The notes beneath the pieces were generated by a model, which was not told the DNA's origin, searched no databases, and worked only from the letters and a program-made list of their open reading frames with translations. 64,000 nt of DNA from Halisarca cf. caerulea (Eukaryota; Porifera; Demospongiae; Chondrillida; Halisarcidae). Shown here in pieces: positions 1-61,732 of this stretch. The stretch is taken from NCBI GenBank assembly GCA_963170055.1, contig CAUJGJ010000332.1, positions 2,286,001 through 2,350,000 on the forward strand. The letters run 5' to 3'. A program made the position numbers and the translations under genes. Position 1 is the stretch's first letter. The number at the start of each line of letters is the position of its first letter.

Positions 1-19
1 AGAGAGAGAGAGCGAGAGC

Positions 20-52
<33 letters not shown>

Positions 53-92
53 CGAGAGCGAGAGAGCGAGCGAGCGAGCGAGCGAGAGAGAG
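1..92. repeat. GA-rich microsatellite at window edge
   Basis: Imperfect (GA)n with scattered GAGC units. It runs off the left edge of the window. Confidence 0.95.
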
Positions 93-272
93 AAGCACAT
101 TTTAGCATCTTTGGTGGCTGCAGTAGACTCCAAATTGTACACTGCTGGTATTGTATTGATGCTCAATGGTATGAAATGCTGTTGTTTGTGCCATGATACG
201 TGGGTGTATCTTTTGATGTGACTGGGTGTATAATTCACTGGCCCACCTCATTAAGAATTCATGAGGTGTATA

Positions 273-298
273 TTAGATAGATAGATAGATAGATAGAT
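273..298. repeat. GATA tetranucleotide microsatellite
   Basis: Six or so uninterrupted TAGA units. Confidence 0.9.
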
Positions 299-408
299 TA
301 TTTGAATCAGGAATGCTACATCCACAAGAGTGGGTTTTCATGCAGTTCCTGGACATTCAGGTACAGAGTAACACAGGCGTAAGTATACACACACAGTTAA
401 GTTCATGA

Positions 409-604
409 TACACAACAATTAAATGTCACAAATTACTGACACAGAAATCCTCATAATAAACACAATTAAACACAGATAAGCTCATAATAACCACAATTAA
501 ATGTCACAAATTACTGACACAGAAATCCTCATAATAAACACAATTAAACACAGGTAAGCTCATAATAACCACAATTAAATGCCACAAATTACTGACACAG
601 GCAA
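409..604. repeat. 78-bp tandem repeat, about 2.5 units
   Basis: The segment beginning AAATGTCACAAATTACTGAC recurs at 421 and 499, and with one change at 577, giving a 78-base period. No coding potential is seen. The rest of 300-950 shows nothing I can name. Confidence 0.9.
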
Positions 605-955
605 TGTACACACAGATAATTGCATATTTAATAACACTGATTTCATGTACAATCCATAACTTGACATAATTGAGTTACAAATTTGATATTGCATGCTTGA
701 AAGATTTCAGACTTGATGAATATCTAATACTCTGAGGTAGCTGATTGTACTGTATGGCGCCTTGGAATTCAAAGGATTGTCTGTACGTTTCTGAACGTGG
801 GCATGGAAGGTGAAGTTTGTCGGCTCCTCTGGTGGACGAGTAGGTGCATGAGTTCTTGATGAACTTTCCAGATAGATAACTGGGAGCCTGATTCTTTTCA
901 GCTAGCACACTGTTCATTTTTCAGCCTTTTGTATTGTTCCACCACACTGTGAACA

Positions 956-1385
956 GAGATGGCTGATCCTTTCCTATCAGAATTCGCTATTGCCTTTAAT
1001 CCAGATGAGTTTTTGGTCCATCCCTTAGCTGATATGGCCACTTGCAACCTGAGCACGTCCACCCAACCATCAGTTAAGAGTTCGCATCAACAGATGGTTG
1101 GATGAAGGCATTCATGTTAGTAAATGGCTGGATGGAGGCAGTCAGATCGGCAGATAGTTTGGCTGAAGGCATTTGGATCAGTAAACCGGTTAATGGATAC
1201 ATTTTGATCGTCAGCAAATGGCAGAATAGAGGCCTTCTGGTCGATGAACAGTTAGATGTAGGCAGTCATATTAGCTGATCATTGGGTGGAGGTGATCAGG
1301 TCGTAAGCGGCCCTATCAGCTAAGGAATGAACCAGGATTGAAGGCGAGTGCAAATAATTCTGAAAGGAAAGGATCAGCCATCTCC
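956..1385. mobile_element. MITE with long terminal inverted repeats
   Basis: The left end reads GATGGCTGATCCTTTCCT and returns inverted at 1366-1384. The similarity extends about 80 bases inward from each side, including the motif CCTTAGCTGATA. The interior has loose repeats of a GGATGGAGGCAGTCA type. A 48-codon ATG frame starting at 960 lies inside the left repeat and is not treated as a gene. I could not define the target duplication. Confidence 0.75.
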
Positions 1386-1480
1386 CCATTCGCAACGCAG
1401 TAGAAATAGGTAGGAAAATAACATTTATGACATCCTCTGGCTAAGCCTTCAGATGTCCAGCATCATGGTACAAGATACTT

Positions 1481-1572
1481 AGTTATACAATGAGAATGGA
1501 AGGTTTAACAATTTACACCTTCTGACTCCGCCGTCAGGTGTGCAAATCGCTAAACCTCCTGTTCTCATTGTA
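1481..1572. repeat. Foldback hairpin
   Basis: AGTTATACAATGAGAA at the left pairs with TTCTCATTGTATAACT at the right. The arms continue through an AGGTTTA/TAAACCT block to a loop near 1527. The structure resembles a palindromic MITE. Confidence 0.8.
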
Positions 1573-1573
1573 T

Positions 1574-1830
1574 AACTTATACTTACCTACTGCCTTCCCC
1601 ACTTAAGTGTGTACTACGTAAGTGTGTGAATATACACTCTACAAATTGCTGAAATCCCTGCCAGATGCTTGCATGACACCTCTCACCCCCCTGGTCAACA
1701 GTGTAAAATGCTGTTGTCTACCTACTGCCCTCCCCACTTATGTAAGTGTGTACTAAGTGTGTGAATATACACCATACAAATCACTTAAATCCCTGCCAGA
1801 TGCTTACATGACACCTCTCACCCCTTGTCA
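1574..1830. repeat. Tandem duplication of a segment of about 144 bp
   Basis: A block from CCTACTGCC through CCCTGCCAGATGCTT and CATGACACCTCTCACCCC occurs twice in direct orientation, starting near 1577 and 1721. Small indels in a GTGTGTACTA region separate the copies. Confidence 0.85.
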
Positions 1831-2125
1831 CGGTAGGAAACAGCTTTATTATGCAGTCTTGCTTGTTTAAAGAGTCCCACTGAAAGAATGATTTTTTGAT
1901 GGTACAAATCACTTCCAAAATGATACTGGATAAAGTTCATCAATTCCTAGATTTCATGGTTTACAGGAGATAGCGTCATTGCATGGCAGTCCATATTCAG
2001 AGCAGAGAACATTCCAATGTAGTGTAAATAGTGTACATTGTTGTTTTTATGAAAAGTACTACTACGTACTTGTTTGTGCACAATAAACTGTTTGTACATT
2101 GGAATTTGGTACTTTTTTTCTGTAG

Positions 2126-53062
<50,937 letters not shown>

Positions 53063-53379
53063 GAAAAATGTATGTGTTTCAACAGTCTTGTGTGTGCACA
53101 TAATATTAGTATAGCATTATTACATTTGTGTATACTACTGTATGAATATGATTTGCACAAGTATAGTTACTGTACAGTAGTTTTGGAACAACTTAGTTTT
53201 TTGCACTTTGAGATAAGTAGATAATATGTTGGTTATTACAATAATACTGTATTACTGTATATTTTAGTAATTGTGTGTATATAATATGTATATTAGCCTG
53301 TAAGCAAACCAAGGTTGCAGTAGTTTGTATGACTGCATGAGTCACAACAGCGTCATGCAGAAGCATCTTTCTTCTATGT

Positions 53380-53454
53380 TTAAACTTGATTGTGGCAAAA
53401 TGGACAGCCTTTCCTGAGGAGAACTTGAAGCTCATGATCATCGCTGTGGAACAT
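53380..53454 (-). CDS. IFT122: IFT122 last exon
   Basis: 24 codons plus TAA; acceptor ATATGCACAG. It completes the zinc-binding tail (CENC in the previous exon, CPFC here). Confidence 0.9.
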   Translation of the reverse strand: MFHSDDHELQVLLRKGCPFCHNQV

Positions 53455-54161
53455 CTGTGCATATTGAAACCGGATGGGAAAATTTGATACGCTACACATG
53501 CAACACTTGTATGCAAGTATTAATTTGGAGATTTACAAAAATTATTAGTTTAAATAATTATTGCAAATAACATGCATGCATGCAGTCCATGTAGGTACAC
53601 GCACTCAAACTCCTATATCTATTACAGACACCTTGGGACAGATCCCTGCATGTCTGTAAGTCATGCAGAAAAGTCCATATGTTGGAACAAAGTATAAGCG
53701 ATCCTGCCATTAAAATAGACACATGCAATTCTGTTTTGACCTGCCAACAAATAGCATGCAACTACCCCTAAATTTGCACATTAACAAACTATAGGATATC
53801 AAATTGGCATGGCAGGTAGAAATTTAACAGTAACTGTGCCTCTAGCTACATGTACTGTTCAGAAGTGCATGTTCTTGAATCCGCAGCTTACAAAAATGAG
53901 TGAGTCCATACCCAGTTTGATTTCAAGAGTTGTACTGGTGACATATTGAAACCATAGATACTCCAAACTAACATAGTTCACATGGGATCATGCACCAGGG
54001 TTCTGCTTAGGTAATCTTTCAAGGTGGTAATCAACTCAATCAAATCACATGCAGCTATACACATATTTGAAGACCTACTTCTAAGTGTACCTTCCAACCA
54101 AAAACATCAATGCGGCAGCCCCTATATTATTTTCATTACGAAATCCGGAAATGTAACACGC

Positions 54162-54251
<90 letters not shown>

Positions 54252-54296
54252 CATATATACACATAGCGCGTTACACTTCCGGATTTCGTAATTTCG

Positions 54297-54352
<56 letters not shown>

Positions 54353-57340
54353 AAATTATATGCAACAGGAAGTAGGCGAACAGAAATGGCTGCTTGAAGA
54401 AAAGAAGAGTTTAAACAAGCAACAGTTTATCTCTGCAACAATGGCATCAGGTTTACGGAGGGATTTTATCCTTCAGATTTGTATTTTTCACCTTCATTGC
54501 AATTTTGAAGAAAATTCACTGCATTTTGGCAGAGTTTCAGCCACGGTTTTATCTTTCAGGATAAAATCATGGCTGAAACTGCCAATCCGCTAATAATAAA
54601 TCCACCATAAAACTGGCATTCCCAATTGTGGCGGATTAGAGAGGTTTCACTGCATAGTACTTTATTTCAAATTCTCTGGTCCATTCTAAAGTTAGAGGTG
54701 CACGTGGTTTGCCATATGAATTTTGTTGGTTGGACCTGACCACCTCTGACCAGTATAGGCAGAGCCCTGGACCACTCAGCAAGACCTGTACACAATAAAA
54801 CTGCTATGGTACGTACTGTATCATATCAGTAATAGCTTTGTGCGAGTAGCTTCTACATTCATTGCAGGATTGGCACTGCATGTATATACTATAATAGCAT
54901 AAAAGAACTGCAGTGCTGATGCCTCAGCTCATTTAAGACAGTTTTGACAAATTTTGGTTTTCTAAGCAAGGTTCGCACATTGTTCACAACAAGCAATATA
55001 AAACTGGTGCACTTCATGTTATGACATCACAAAAAGGGTAGCTGATATGACAGCTGGAATCCTAAAAATAGGTTCCTTTTTGTGACTGATTGAGAATGAA
55101 TTTTGTAAAACCCTTAGGATAAGACACTAAAAGGTTCTCAATGGGTAAAAAGGAATATTGAATATATTATGCCAATAGATAATAAATTCTGACATATAAT
55201 CACAATCTTGTATTCTTTAGATGCTAGCATTCAATAATCCCAATACGCAGTAGTTTTTAGTATCTAGCTATCATGTTACTTTTTAGGTTTGACTATAAAT
55301 AAACATAACAGAATAAAACAATCTCACCTGGAAGCAGTTTTCACACATTGATATTGAAACATCTGGAAGAATATTACAGAAGTATTCCCAACCAACAACT
55401 GGCCCCCATTTCTTGATGAAAACCTGATTTCTGTGTAGGTGACGCAATGTACTCCTGTCCACTACAACAGGAGTGTAAGAACTTCCAGCCTACATACAGT
55501 ACACAAAAAGCTCATGCATAAAAGGAACACCTTTACATATATTATCCCCTATAACAGGGATTGTTGATATAAAACAGAATCCAGCACACAATTCTTCTTG
55601 AATACCCCAACTATATATATGCAATCAAGCACACTATGCCATTTAGTGGTTACTCCAGGTCGAAAACATAAGTCACTTGATACAATTTTGCATGCTGATC
55701 TTAGAAATATTATCAGGTTTTGCAAATATACTTAGTTTAGAGAATATTTCACAGTTAATTCTATTATATATCAGCACGTTAAAATGTGCCACATCACTTG
55801 ATTTTCTCAGTGTCTAGTACCTGAAGTCATCATGGAAAATAGTGGTGACATCTTAATTTTCACAATATACTGTACCTCATGCTTTTTATAGTATGGTCAA
55901 AGCACAACTACACCCTTTGCTGATACTGTACCTCATGTTAAGGATAGCAGAAATATCTGCAAACAAGTAAGTCACAAACCTGCCACCTCAACTTCGCTAA
56001 AGTACTGTACTATAGCTACATGAAAATTTACACACTAAAAGTTTGTAAACGAAGCCCAGTTGCAGATTAATACATGAATATTAATGGATCTCTTACTCGC
56101 CAATAATCACTTGCATGAAAGCATATTTCATATTGCTGGGAAAATACAGATCTTTGTGATTTGGCATGTTAACTGACAAAAGGGCATTAGTCAATCAACT
56201 ATTGGCAGTCACAATTATTAATATCATACAACTTAGAGATGGGTTACAACCTACCGTATATTCTCTAAAAATTCGGCACTCCGTAATTTTATCATGTATA
56301 GTTTTGTGTCAAAATATCTCTAAAATTTAACAAAATGGTCATTTTCTAAACTTTGTCGTGTACTCAAATATTTCATCATCCAACTTTTCAATCTAAGACA
56401 AACTGTAGAATTGAGTTTAAGTTTTGTAATTTGCTGTTTTTAATCTGCTGGTATAGGCCTATCATCGAGTACGGCTGAAAAAATGGCAGCTACATGATGA
56501 GCTGTCCCCTCAAAATTGCAAACGTGCACTACATTTAATCATATATAATAGCTGAACATCACAAAACCTGTACATACGCTTTTAATCGATCTTGTCAGTA
56601 TACAGCTTGAAGAAATCTAAGTATTCATCAATCAACTCCAAAGTTTTGTCAGCCATTTTCAAAGGTGGGAAACAACACTAAATTCTCTCATCAGATGAAA
56701 TTTTTGTGAAACTAGGTGTGGCTAATTTGTAGAGAATATATGGTATTATACAAATTAGTATAATATTAGCATAAGGCTTTAAATGGCTGCTATTCCCTGC
56801 TTTGACAATCATGAACGTCTCATCTTAATGTTGGCATGCTGAAGCCACTTGCTAGAAGAAATATATAAGTAGCAATGAGAATGGAGTAAAGATGAAAACA
56901 AAGTTTATGTAGAAAATGGAGAAGATAGTACATACAAAAACAGACAACATAAGATATTGTTAGATTTTGATAGTGACTACAATGAGACAGGCAGACTATC
57001 CAGAACACTAGCTGACAGCAGTTTGAGGGTGGTACAGTATATACAAGATGTACGTACTGGGTGGCCAGCAAGACTGCTTAGGTTACCTCAAAATCAAGTA
57101 ATCTTTCTGTGAAGTCGTCCACAGTGGTAGCCTGTTCATCCAAAGAGAGAGTTTGAGTGTCTACAGAGTACACAAGCAACAAAATACACAATGACAAACA
57201 AGCAATAGACTTGCAATTTCATCAATTTTTAACACATTCATGGACTCTTTACATAGACTGTACCTCCTGTTAACTCCCCGGCCTTCTGTTTGTGTGCTAT
57301 TGGTGGTTCAGAAAAAATCAATTTCTCTGCCTCAGCATCA
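53380..57340 (-). CDS. IFT122: IFT122 (IFT-A complex subunit), 3' end, four exons
   Basis: Exons 57340-57264, 57160-57087, 55489-55328, 53454-53380, all GT-AG. IFT122 is a core subunit of the IFT-A complex that carries retrograde cargo in cilia. Visible: [58 protein letters not shown] with FIKKWG; then, in the next frame, [20 protein letters not shown]; and the last exon [20 protein letters not shown] with HNQV and stop. This is the C-terminal order of IFT122, including the CxxC...H...CPxC zinc site. One frame break lies in a G5 run in the third exon. The large WD40/TPR part must lie to the right, beyond what I could recognise. Convergent with the myotubularin gene. Confidence 0.88.
54130..54295. 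repeat. Palindrome with TA-repeat loop
   Basis: ATTACGAAATCCGGAAATGT and ACACGCTATGT at the left return inverted as ACATAGCGCGTTACACTTCC then GGATTTCGTAAT at 54261-54292. The centre is (TA)n. Confidence 0.9.
54299..54348. repeat. TA microsatellite
   Basis: Perfect TA array directly beside the palindrome. Confidence 0.95.
54349..55327. other. IFT122 last intron, no gene
   Basis: Contains a short inverted pair around ATAAAATC.TGGCTGAAAC at 54535-54580 and an end-like GGCGGATTAGAGAGGTTTCA at 54630. Nothing else supported. Confidence 0.4.
55328..55489 (-). CDS. IFT122: IFT122 exon with a frame break
   Basis: The first part matches in the frame entering from the previous exon ([11 protein letters not shown]...FIKKWG); the second ([20 protein letters not shown]) matches in the frame leaving to the last exon. 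The switch falls at TGGGGGCC, near 55397-55404. No stop occurs in the entering frame, so it would run on into intron-encoded sequence after splicing out of phase. Confidence 0.85.
56252..56744. mobile_element. MITE, TACCGTAT family (TCTCTAAAAATTCGG type)
   Basis: Left TACCGTATATTCTCTAAAAA, right inverted TACCATATATTCTCTACAAA. It lies in an IFT122 intron. Confidence 0.75.
57087..57160 (-). CDS. IFT122: IFT122 exon
   Basis: (D)[20 protein letters not shown] then LDFE, completing a split Asp codon from the exon at 57264. Confidence 0.85.
57264..57340 (-). CDS. IFT122: IFT122 exon, leftmost recognised in the coding order
   Basis: [20 protein letters not shown] then GELTG. It fits the DEEAISLI-type segment before the acidic linker. 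It needs two bases from an earlier exon, not found. Confidence 0.75.
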
Positions 57341-58990
57341 CTAAAGAAAAATGTATATTTTAGCATCATGCATCCTTCAGGTATGAAATTATGAAATATC
57401 TAAAATTACATATCAAACAATGCTATACAGCATTAACAACTTGAATCCTCGAATAAGTGATTAGAATGTTGACATCATTTGGGTTCAATATTTATAGTCA
57501 TGAACACAATCATGGAAAGTATAGTACGTAGTGAGTGCAGAAAAGCACTATAAAAGATGTGGAGGACAAACAAACACTGTGAGACATACCGTACAGATGC
57601 CAATTCTCGCAGGGCATATATTTTGCATATCCAAAAGTTGGTTGTAATTTGTAATTATATTTTCATGAATGGACCAGTCTCTACTATGATAGCTTAATAG
57701 ACTACCATATAATTTCTAAAAATGACACCCCTAGTGCACTGAAAATTTCATCTTGATATTAGAATTAAATAGAATTTACAAAAATTGTTTGCCCTGATGA
57801 AAATATAGAATTTTCAGACAAAATTAGAATATGACAAAATTGTAGAAAACTACTCTAGAATCCTACAATGCCAGTATCTAGTAATGGCAGATATGCCATT
57901 TTGAGCTTCATACATACTTCAACAAATATAGAATTCAGGAAAAAAGCTGAAACCTCAGAGATCAATGCAAATGCTGGCAACAGCCTCCTGGCATCTGCTG
58001 AAGGCCAGCTTCACTAAACCTTGCATGAATAGTACTATTCCTATGTTATATTTAATCTCTTTATGTACATGTTACATTGTACATTCTATTTTATATATTG
58101 ACACGTAGGTAGAAAGTGGTGTACATTTCCTTCTTTAAAGACAAAGAAAACATCACAATTGTTCATGTTGGTGAGACTTTGTGTCTATCAAGAATAAAAT
58201 ACACCCACTCTAACTTCCTTCCTATGTGCATCAATTGAAATTATGTCATATAAAAATCTCCACCTTTAGTGCAGTTAGTTTCAGACCTCAAAAATGTCTT
58301 CTGAATGTTTTGAGCTAATATTCAATACTTTAATTTCAAATGGAGACATTTGGATCTCTAATGGTGATTATAGCTAAATCAATGCTCACTTATCAGGACA
58401 AACACTATCCCAGTCAGGACTCAGCACAGAAATTTAAAAATCAGGAAGGTTGGATAGTCTGCCTTCTGTTCAATCTTCATCAAGGCCACAGAGAAGTTAT
58501 CTTCTTCAAATAAGGCATGTGATTATTCACACATCACGAATACAATAATAGTGTGCATTGTCGTATCATGTGCATTGTTGCATTGTGTGTATTGTTGAGT
58601 TGAGTAGTAACTGTGAACAATATGTTTCCAAGAATGCCATCGTGTACTATATGGTTGCAGGAGAAATTCTGAAAAATACAGTTCGATAATATTAACGATC
58701 AGTGCAAAACATCTTTGTAGACAATATTTCCAGTTACCGATTGCAAGTGAAGCGAGGTTGATTACTTCTGCCGTGCAGGGACCTGATCTGTCGTTTGGCC
58801 TGCATGGCTGTACAAATTGCCGATTTTGTCCCATTTATGTATTTTTTTCATGAAATGCTTGTTTGTGGAAGCGAGGTGTGTCAATGCTTGGGTTGGGATG
58901 TAGATAGAGAATGCCTTTCAGTGAAAGCAATTTGCACTACAGTTGACAATTCTTTGGGGTGGAAGATGGAGAGTTTGGTGTACATGTGAA
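57341..58990. other. Region right of IFT122 exons, mostly uncalled
   Basis: Earlier IFT122 exons are expected here or beyond but were not recognised. A - strand segment at 58436-58515 (LFEEDNFSVALMKIEQKADY) looks coding but is unassigned. A TACCATATAATTTCTAAAAA motif at 57702 may be a lone MITE end. Confidence 0.35.
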
Positions 58991-59119
58991 AGCTTCCCCC
59001 CGGGCCCCCACTGGATTGAACCCTGGTGTGTGTGTTTGGGGGAGGAAGGCAGGGAGTGAGAGGACATGCATGCATGTGTGTATGCATCTTTGCGTGTGTG
59101 TGTGTTTGTACATGTCATG

Positions 59120-59123
<4 letters not shown>

Positions 59124-59174
<51 letters not shown>

Positions 59175-59250
59175 ACGCGCGCACACGTGCATGCATGCGC
59201 ATACGTGTGTGGTGTGTGTGTGTGTATGTGTTAGTACATGTCATGTGTGC

Positions 59251-59284
<34 letters not shown>

Positions 59285-59297
59285 GTGTGTGTGTGTG

Positions 59298-59349
<52 letters not shown>
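59124..59349. repeat. GT microsatellite cluster
   Basis: Arrays at 59124-59171, 59253-59278 and 59282-59349 with GC and AT interruptions. Confidence 0.95.
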
Positions 59350-59350
<1 letters not shown>

Positions 59351-59788
59351 ACAAGTGCGTGAGTACGTGTGTGTATTATCTATAGGCTCAATGGCGAGGT
59401 TTTACACTTTGTGCACACCTAGTAATTCTACCTGGTACATGCATCACTACTGATCGAATTACATGATCCACTTCTTGACTGTGCAACATCATAGATACTC
59501 AACCCTACACCGAGTATCAATGGCAACATACAGCATGCCATGGCAAAAACATGGAGTGCTCAAGTCAATGCGTACTTCTTGCAGTGTTTGCCCTTGTGAT
59601 TCATTTTAACTGTCATTGCAAAATAGGGTTGAATAGGGAAGAGCAGTTGTTTGAATTGGAAAGGCAGCTCACTATCTGAGGGGGTTCTATCATCGCTATT
59701 ATTTACAGCGCTGTTCTTGCGCCGATGCGATATGCCGATATGTCTTAGTCTACCCTTTGTCCACCTACCATGAACTCTTGCATTTAAA

Positions 59789-60605
59789 GTGCCATAGATA
59801 GAGGCGTTGCACCTTAGCTGTCAAAAAAATTGTTCTTCTAGTCTCCCACCTACCCTAAACTCTTGCAATAAACAGAATTCTAAGGGCACCTAGTCTCCGA
59901 AATACTGCATACGCATTCTGTAAATGCATACGAAAACATGGTGTCTTTACTGCATGGATAAAATTTTTCTGGTGCTCTTCTCGGGCGGGGAGAATTGACT
60001 TCCGTCTATCTCACCATGAAACTCCCCATGAGGATCCACGAAAGTGTGCCGCTGTTTACGTCAATCACGCTTGAGCTGCGGGAGGAGTTTGCGAAAAGAC
60101 AAATTCATCTCTACTGAATTATAGATATAGATTGCATCGTAGGCCAACAAAATCCTACCAACTCAATGTGTGCGTCACCAGACTCTTGTGCAAACAGTAA
60201 AATACCTCAAGGGTACAATAGTTAGCAGGTAGTAATTTTAGCGTTTCTCGGTAATCAATATTTAACGAATATTAATTATAGCGATTTATTAGCATTTTTG
60301 TACCAAATCTGTTATAAGTGATTTTATAGAAATGCAGTTGTGTTACCTTTACCAATGCCCTAGCATTGGTAAAGGTAACACAACTAAAGAGCGCCACAAG
60401 AATATTATCCGTGCAGTAAAGACGCCATGTTTTCGTATGCGTTTATGGAATGCGTATGCGGTATTTCGGAGATTAGGTGCCCTTCAAATTATACTTATTA
60501 CAAGAGTTTAGGGTAGGTGGGAGACTTATACTTATTGCAAGAGTTTAGGGTAGGTGGGAGACTAGAAGGACGGCTAAGGCGTAATGCCTCTATCTATGGC
60601 ACTAT
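59789..60605. mobile_element. Inverted-repeat element with arms of about 200 bp
   Basis: GTGCCATAGATAGAGGCGTT, CTAGTCTCCCACCTACCCTA, CATACGAAAACATGG and GTCTTTACTGCA at the left return inverted in the right arm (60396-60604). The right arm has an extra tandem copy of TTGCAAGAGTTTAGGGTAGG. The interior carries a piece of the TTAA MITE family (60207-60330) and a palindrome GTTACCTTTACCAATGC at 60341-60382. Confidence 0.85.
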
Positions 60606-60659
60606 CTATCTATAGCATTACCCAATCCTTTCCTAAATTGCCATTTCAAATCTATATAT

Positions 60660-60890
60660 ATACACACATACCTATACACACACACATATATACACACACA
60701 TACACACACACACACACATATATATATACATACACACACATATATACATACACACACATATGTACATATACGCACATATGTACATACATGCACATATGTG
60801 CATACACGCACATATGTGCATACACGCACATATGTGCATACACGTACATATATATGCATACACGCACATATGTGCGTGTAATATTACATA
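60660..60890. repeat. TACACA microsatellite and 18-bp minisatellite
   Basis: CACATATGTGCATACACG repeats in tandem at 60790-60880 after a CACATA-rich stretch. Confidence 0.9.
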
Positions 60891-60899
60891 TATATATTG

Positions 60900-61160
60900 G
60901 GGGGGTGCTGGTGGCTTAGTGGGCTACCGATGTGACTGCAGAGCTGAGTTATGGGATGGACTAAGGTCCAATCCAGTGATGGTGTTTCTGGCATTTTTTC
61001 TCTGCCCCCCCACCACTACCACCAAGAGAGAAGAGCGAAGAAGGCCCACTACAGCCACCAAAAGAACTGAACATTGCATGATTGAACATTTGTCACTTAT
61101 CATAACAATTAACAATGTAGTATGTTTGTTTGTTTGTTGTTTGTTGATTGTGTACTTCTG
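60900..61160 (+). mobile_element. tRNA-derived SINE-like sequence
   Basis: GGTGGCTTAGTGGGCTACCG matches a tRNA A box (TGGCTTAGTGG). About 50 bases on, AAGGTCCAATCCAG is a degenerate B box. A TTTG-rich stretch (GTTTGTTTGTTTGTTG) near 61122 could be the tail. No second copy in the window. Confidence 0.5.
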
Positions 61161-61248
61161 ATTACTGGGCCCCCTGAAAAGTAGCCTATGAGCTAAGTGG
61201 GTGTCCCAGTCTAAATAGATTCATCTAATCCAATTCATCCAATATGTA

Positions 61249-61343
61249 ATAGTTATTGTATGGCTAGCTGGGCATTGGCGTATTTATTGCCCGAGGGCGA
61301 GTGCAATAAAGAGCCAATGCCCAGCTAGCCATACAATAACTAG
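61249..61343. repeat. Foldback hairpin, same family as 3994 and 8943
   Basis: AGTTATTGTATGGCTAGCTG and GGCATTGGC pair with the right arm GCCAATGCCCAGCTAGCCAT then ACAATAACT; the loop carries CCCGAGGGCGAGTGCAATAAA. Confidence 0.88.
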
Positions 61344-61597
61344 CTTGTTGTGAGCGCTTAATTTTAACGCATAACGAGTAGTGGCGTTGCCAACGAAAGT
61401 GATTCGTTCTTTCGTTTTAAAAACTTTTGACGTTGACTCCTAAATCGAATTTCCATAGCAGCGAAGTGTTTTTCTGGGCACTAGAATTGGTGATGTTATC
61501 GAAGGAAGCGAGTTTCATTCGTTCTTTTGTTTTGAACTTTTCAACGTTTGATTATCGTAAACAGGGCAAAAGTGAGTAGTAGCCCAGGGCTCTTCTA

Positions 61598-61646
61598 GGT
61601 TATTGCCCTGTTTGCGGTCAGTTCTAACCGCAAACAGGGCAACAAC
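61598..61646. repeat. Short hairpin
   Basis: TTATTGCCCTGTTTGCGGT pairs with ACCGCAAACAGGGCAACAAC across a 7-base loop. Confidence 0.85.
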
Positions 61647-61696
61647 AAAAAATACTGCCCTGTCGGTCCCTTTGATCTAATGCCCAACCATACAAC

Positions 61697-61698
61697 AA

Positions 61699-61730
<32 letters not shown>

Positions 61731-61732
61731 TA
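61697..61732. repeat. TA microsatellite, 3' border of second restriction-endonuclease LINE
   Basis: TA array next to AATAAATAA, the 3' end of the reverse-strand LINE. Confidence 0.9.

Noticed and set aside
960..1106. Small frame starting MADPFLSEFAIAFNPDEF as a gene start or myotubularin first exon
   Set aside because: It lies entirely in a terminal inverted repeat that recurs inverted at 1310-1385.
1950..2020. CAG/GAGATAGCGTCATTGC as the exon before 2126
   Set aside because: No donor in the needed phase and no clear homology.
54360..54451. Exon-like segment ([20 protein letters not shown] between AG and GT) as an extra myotubularin exon
   Set aside because: The myotubularin gene already ends with a fitting last exon and stop at 53062; this stretch lies in the IFT122 intron near inverted-repeat DNA.
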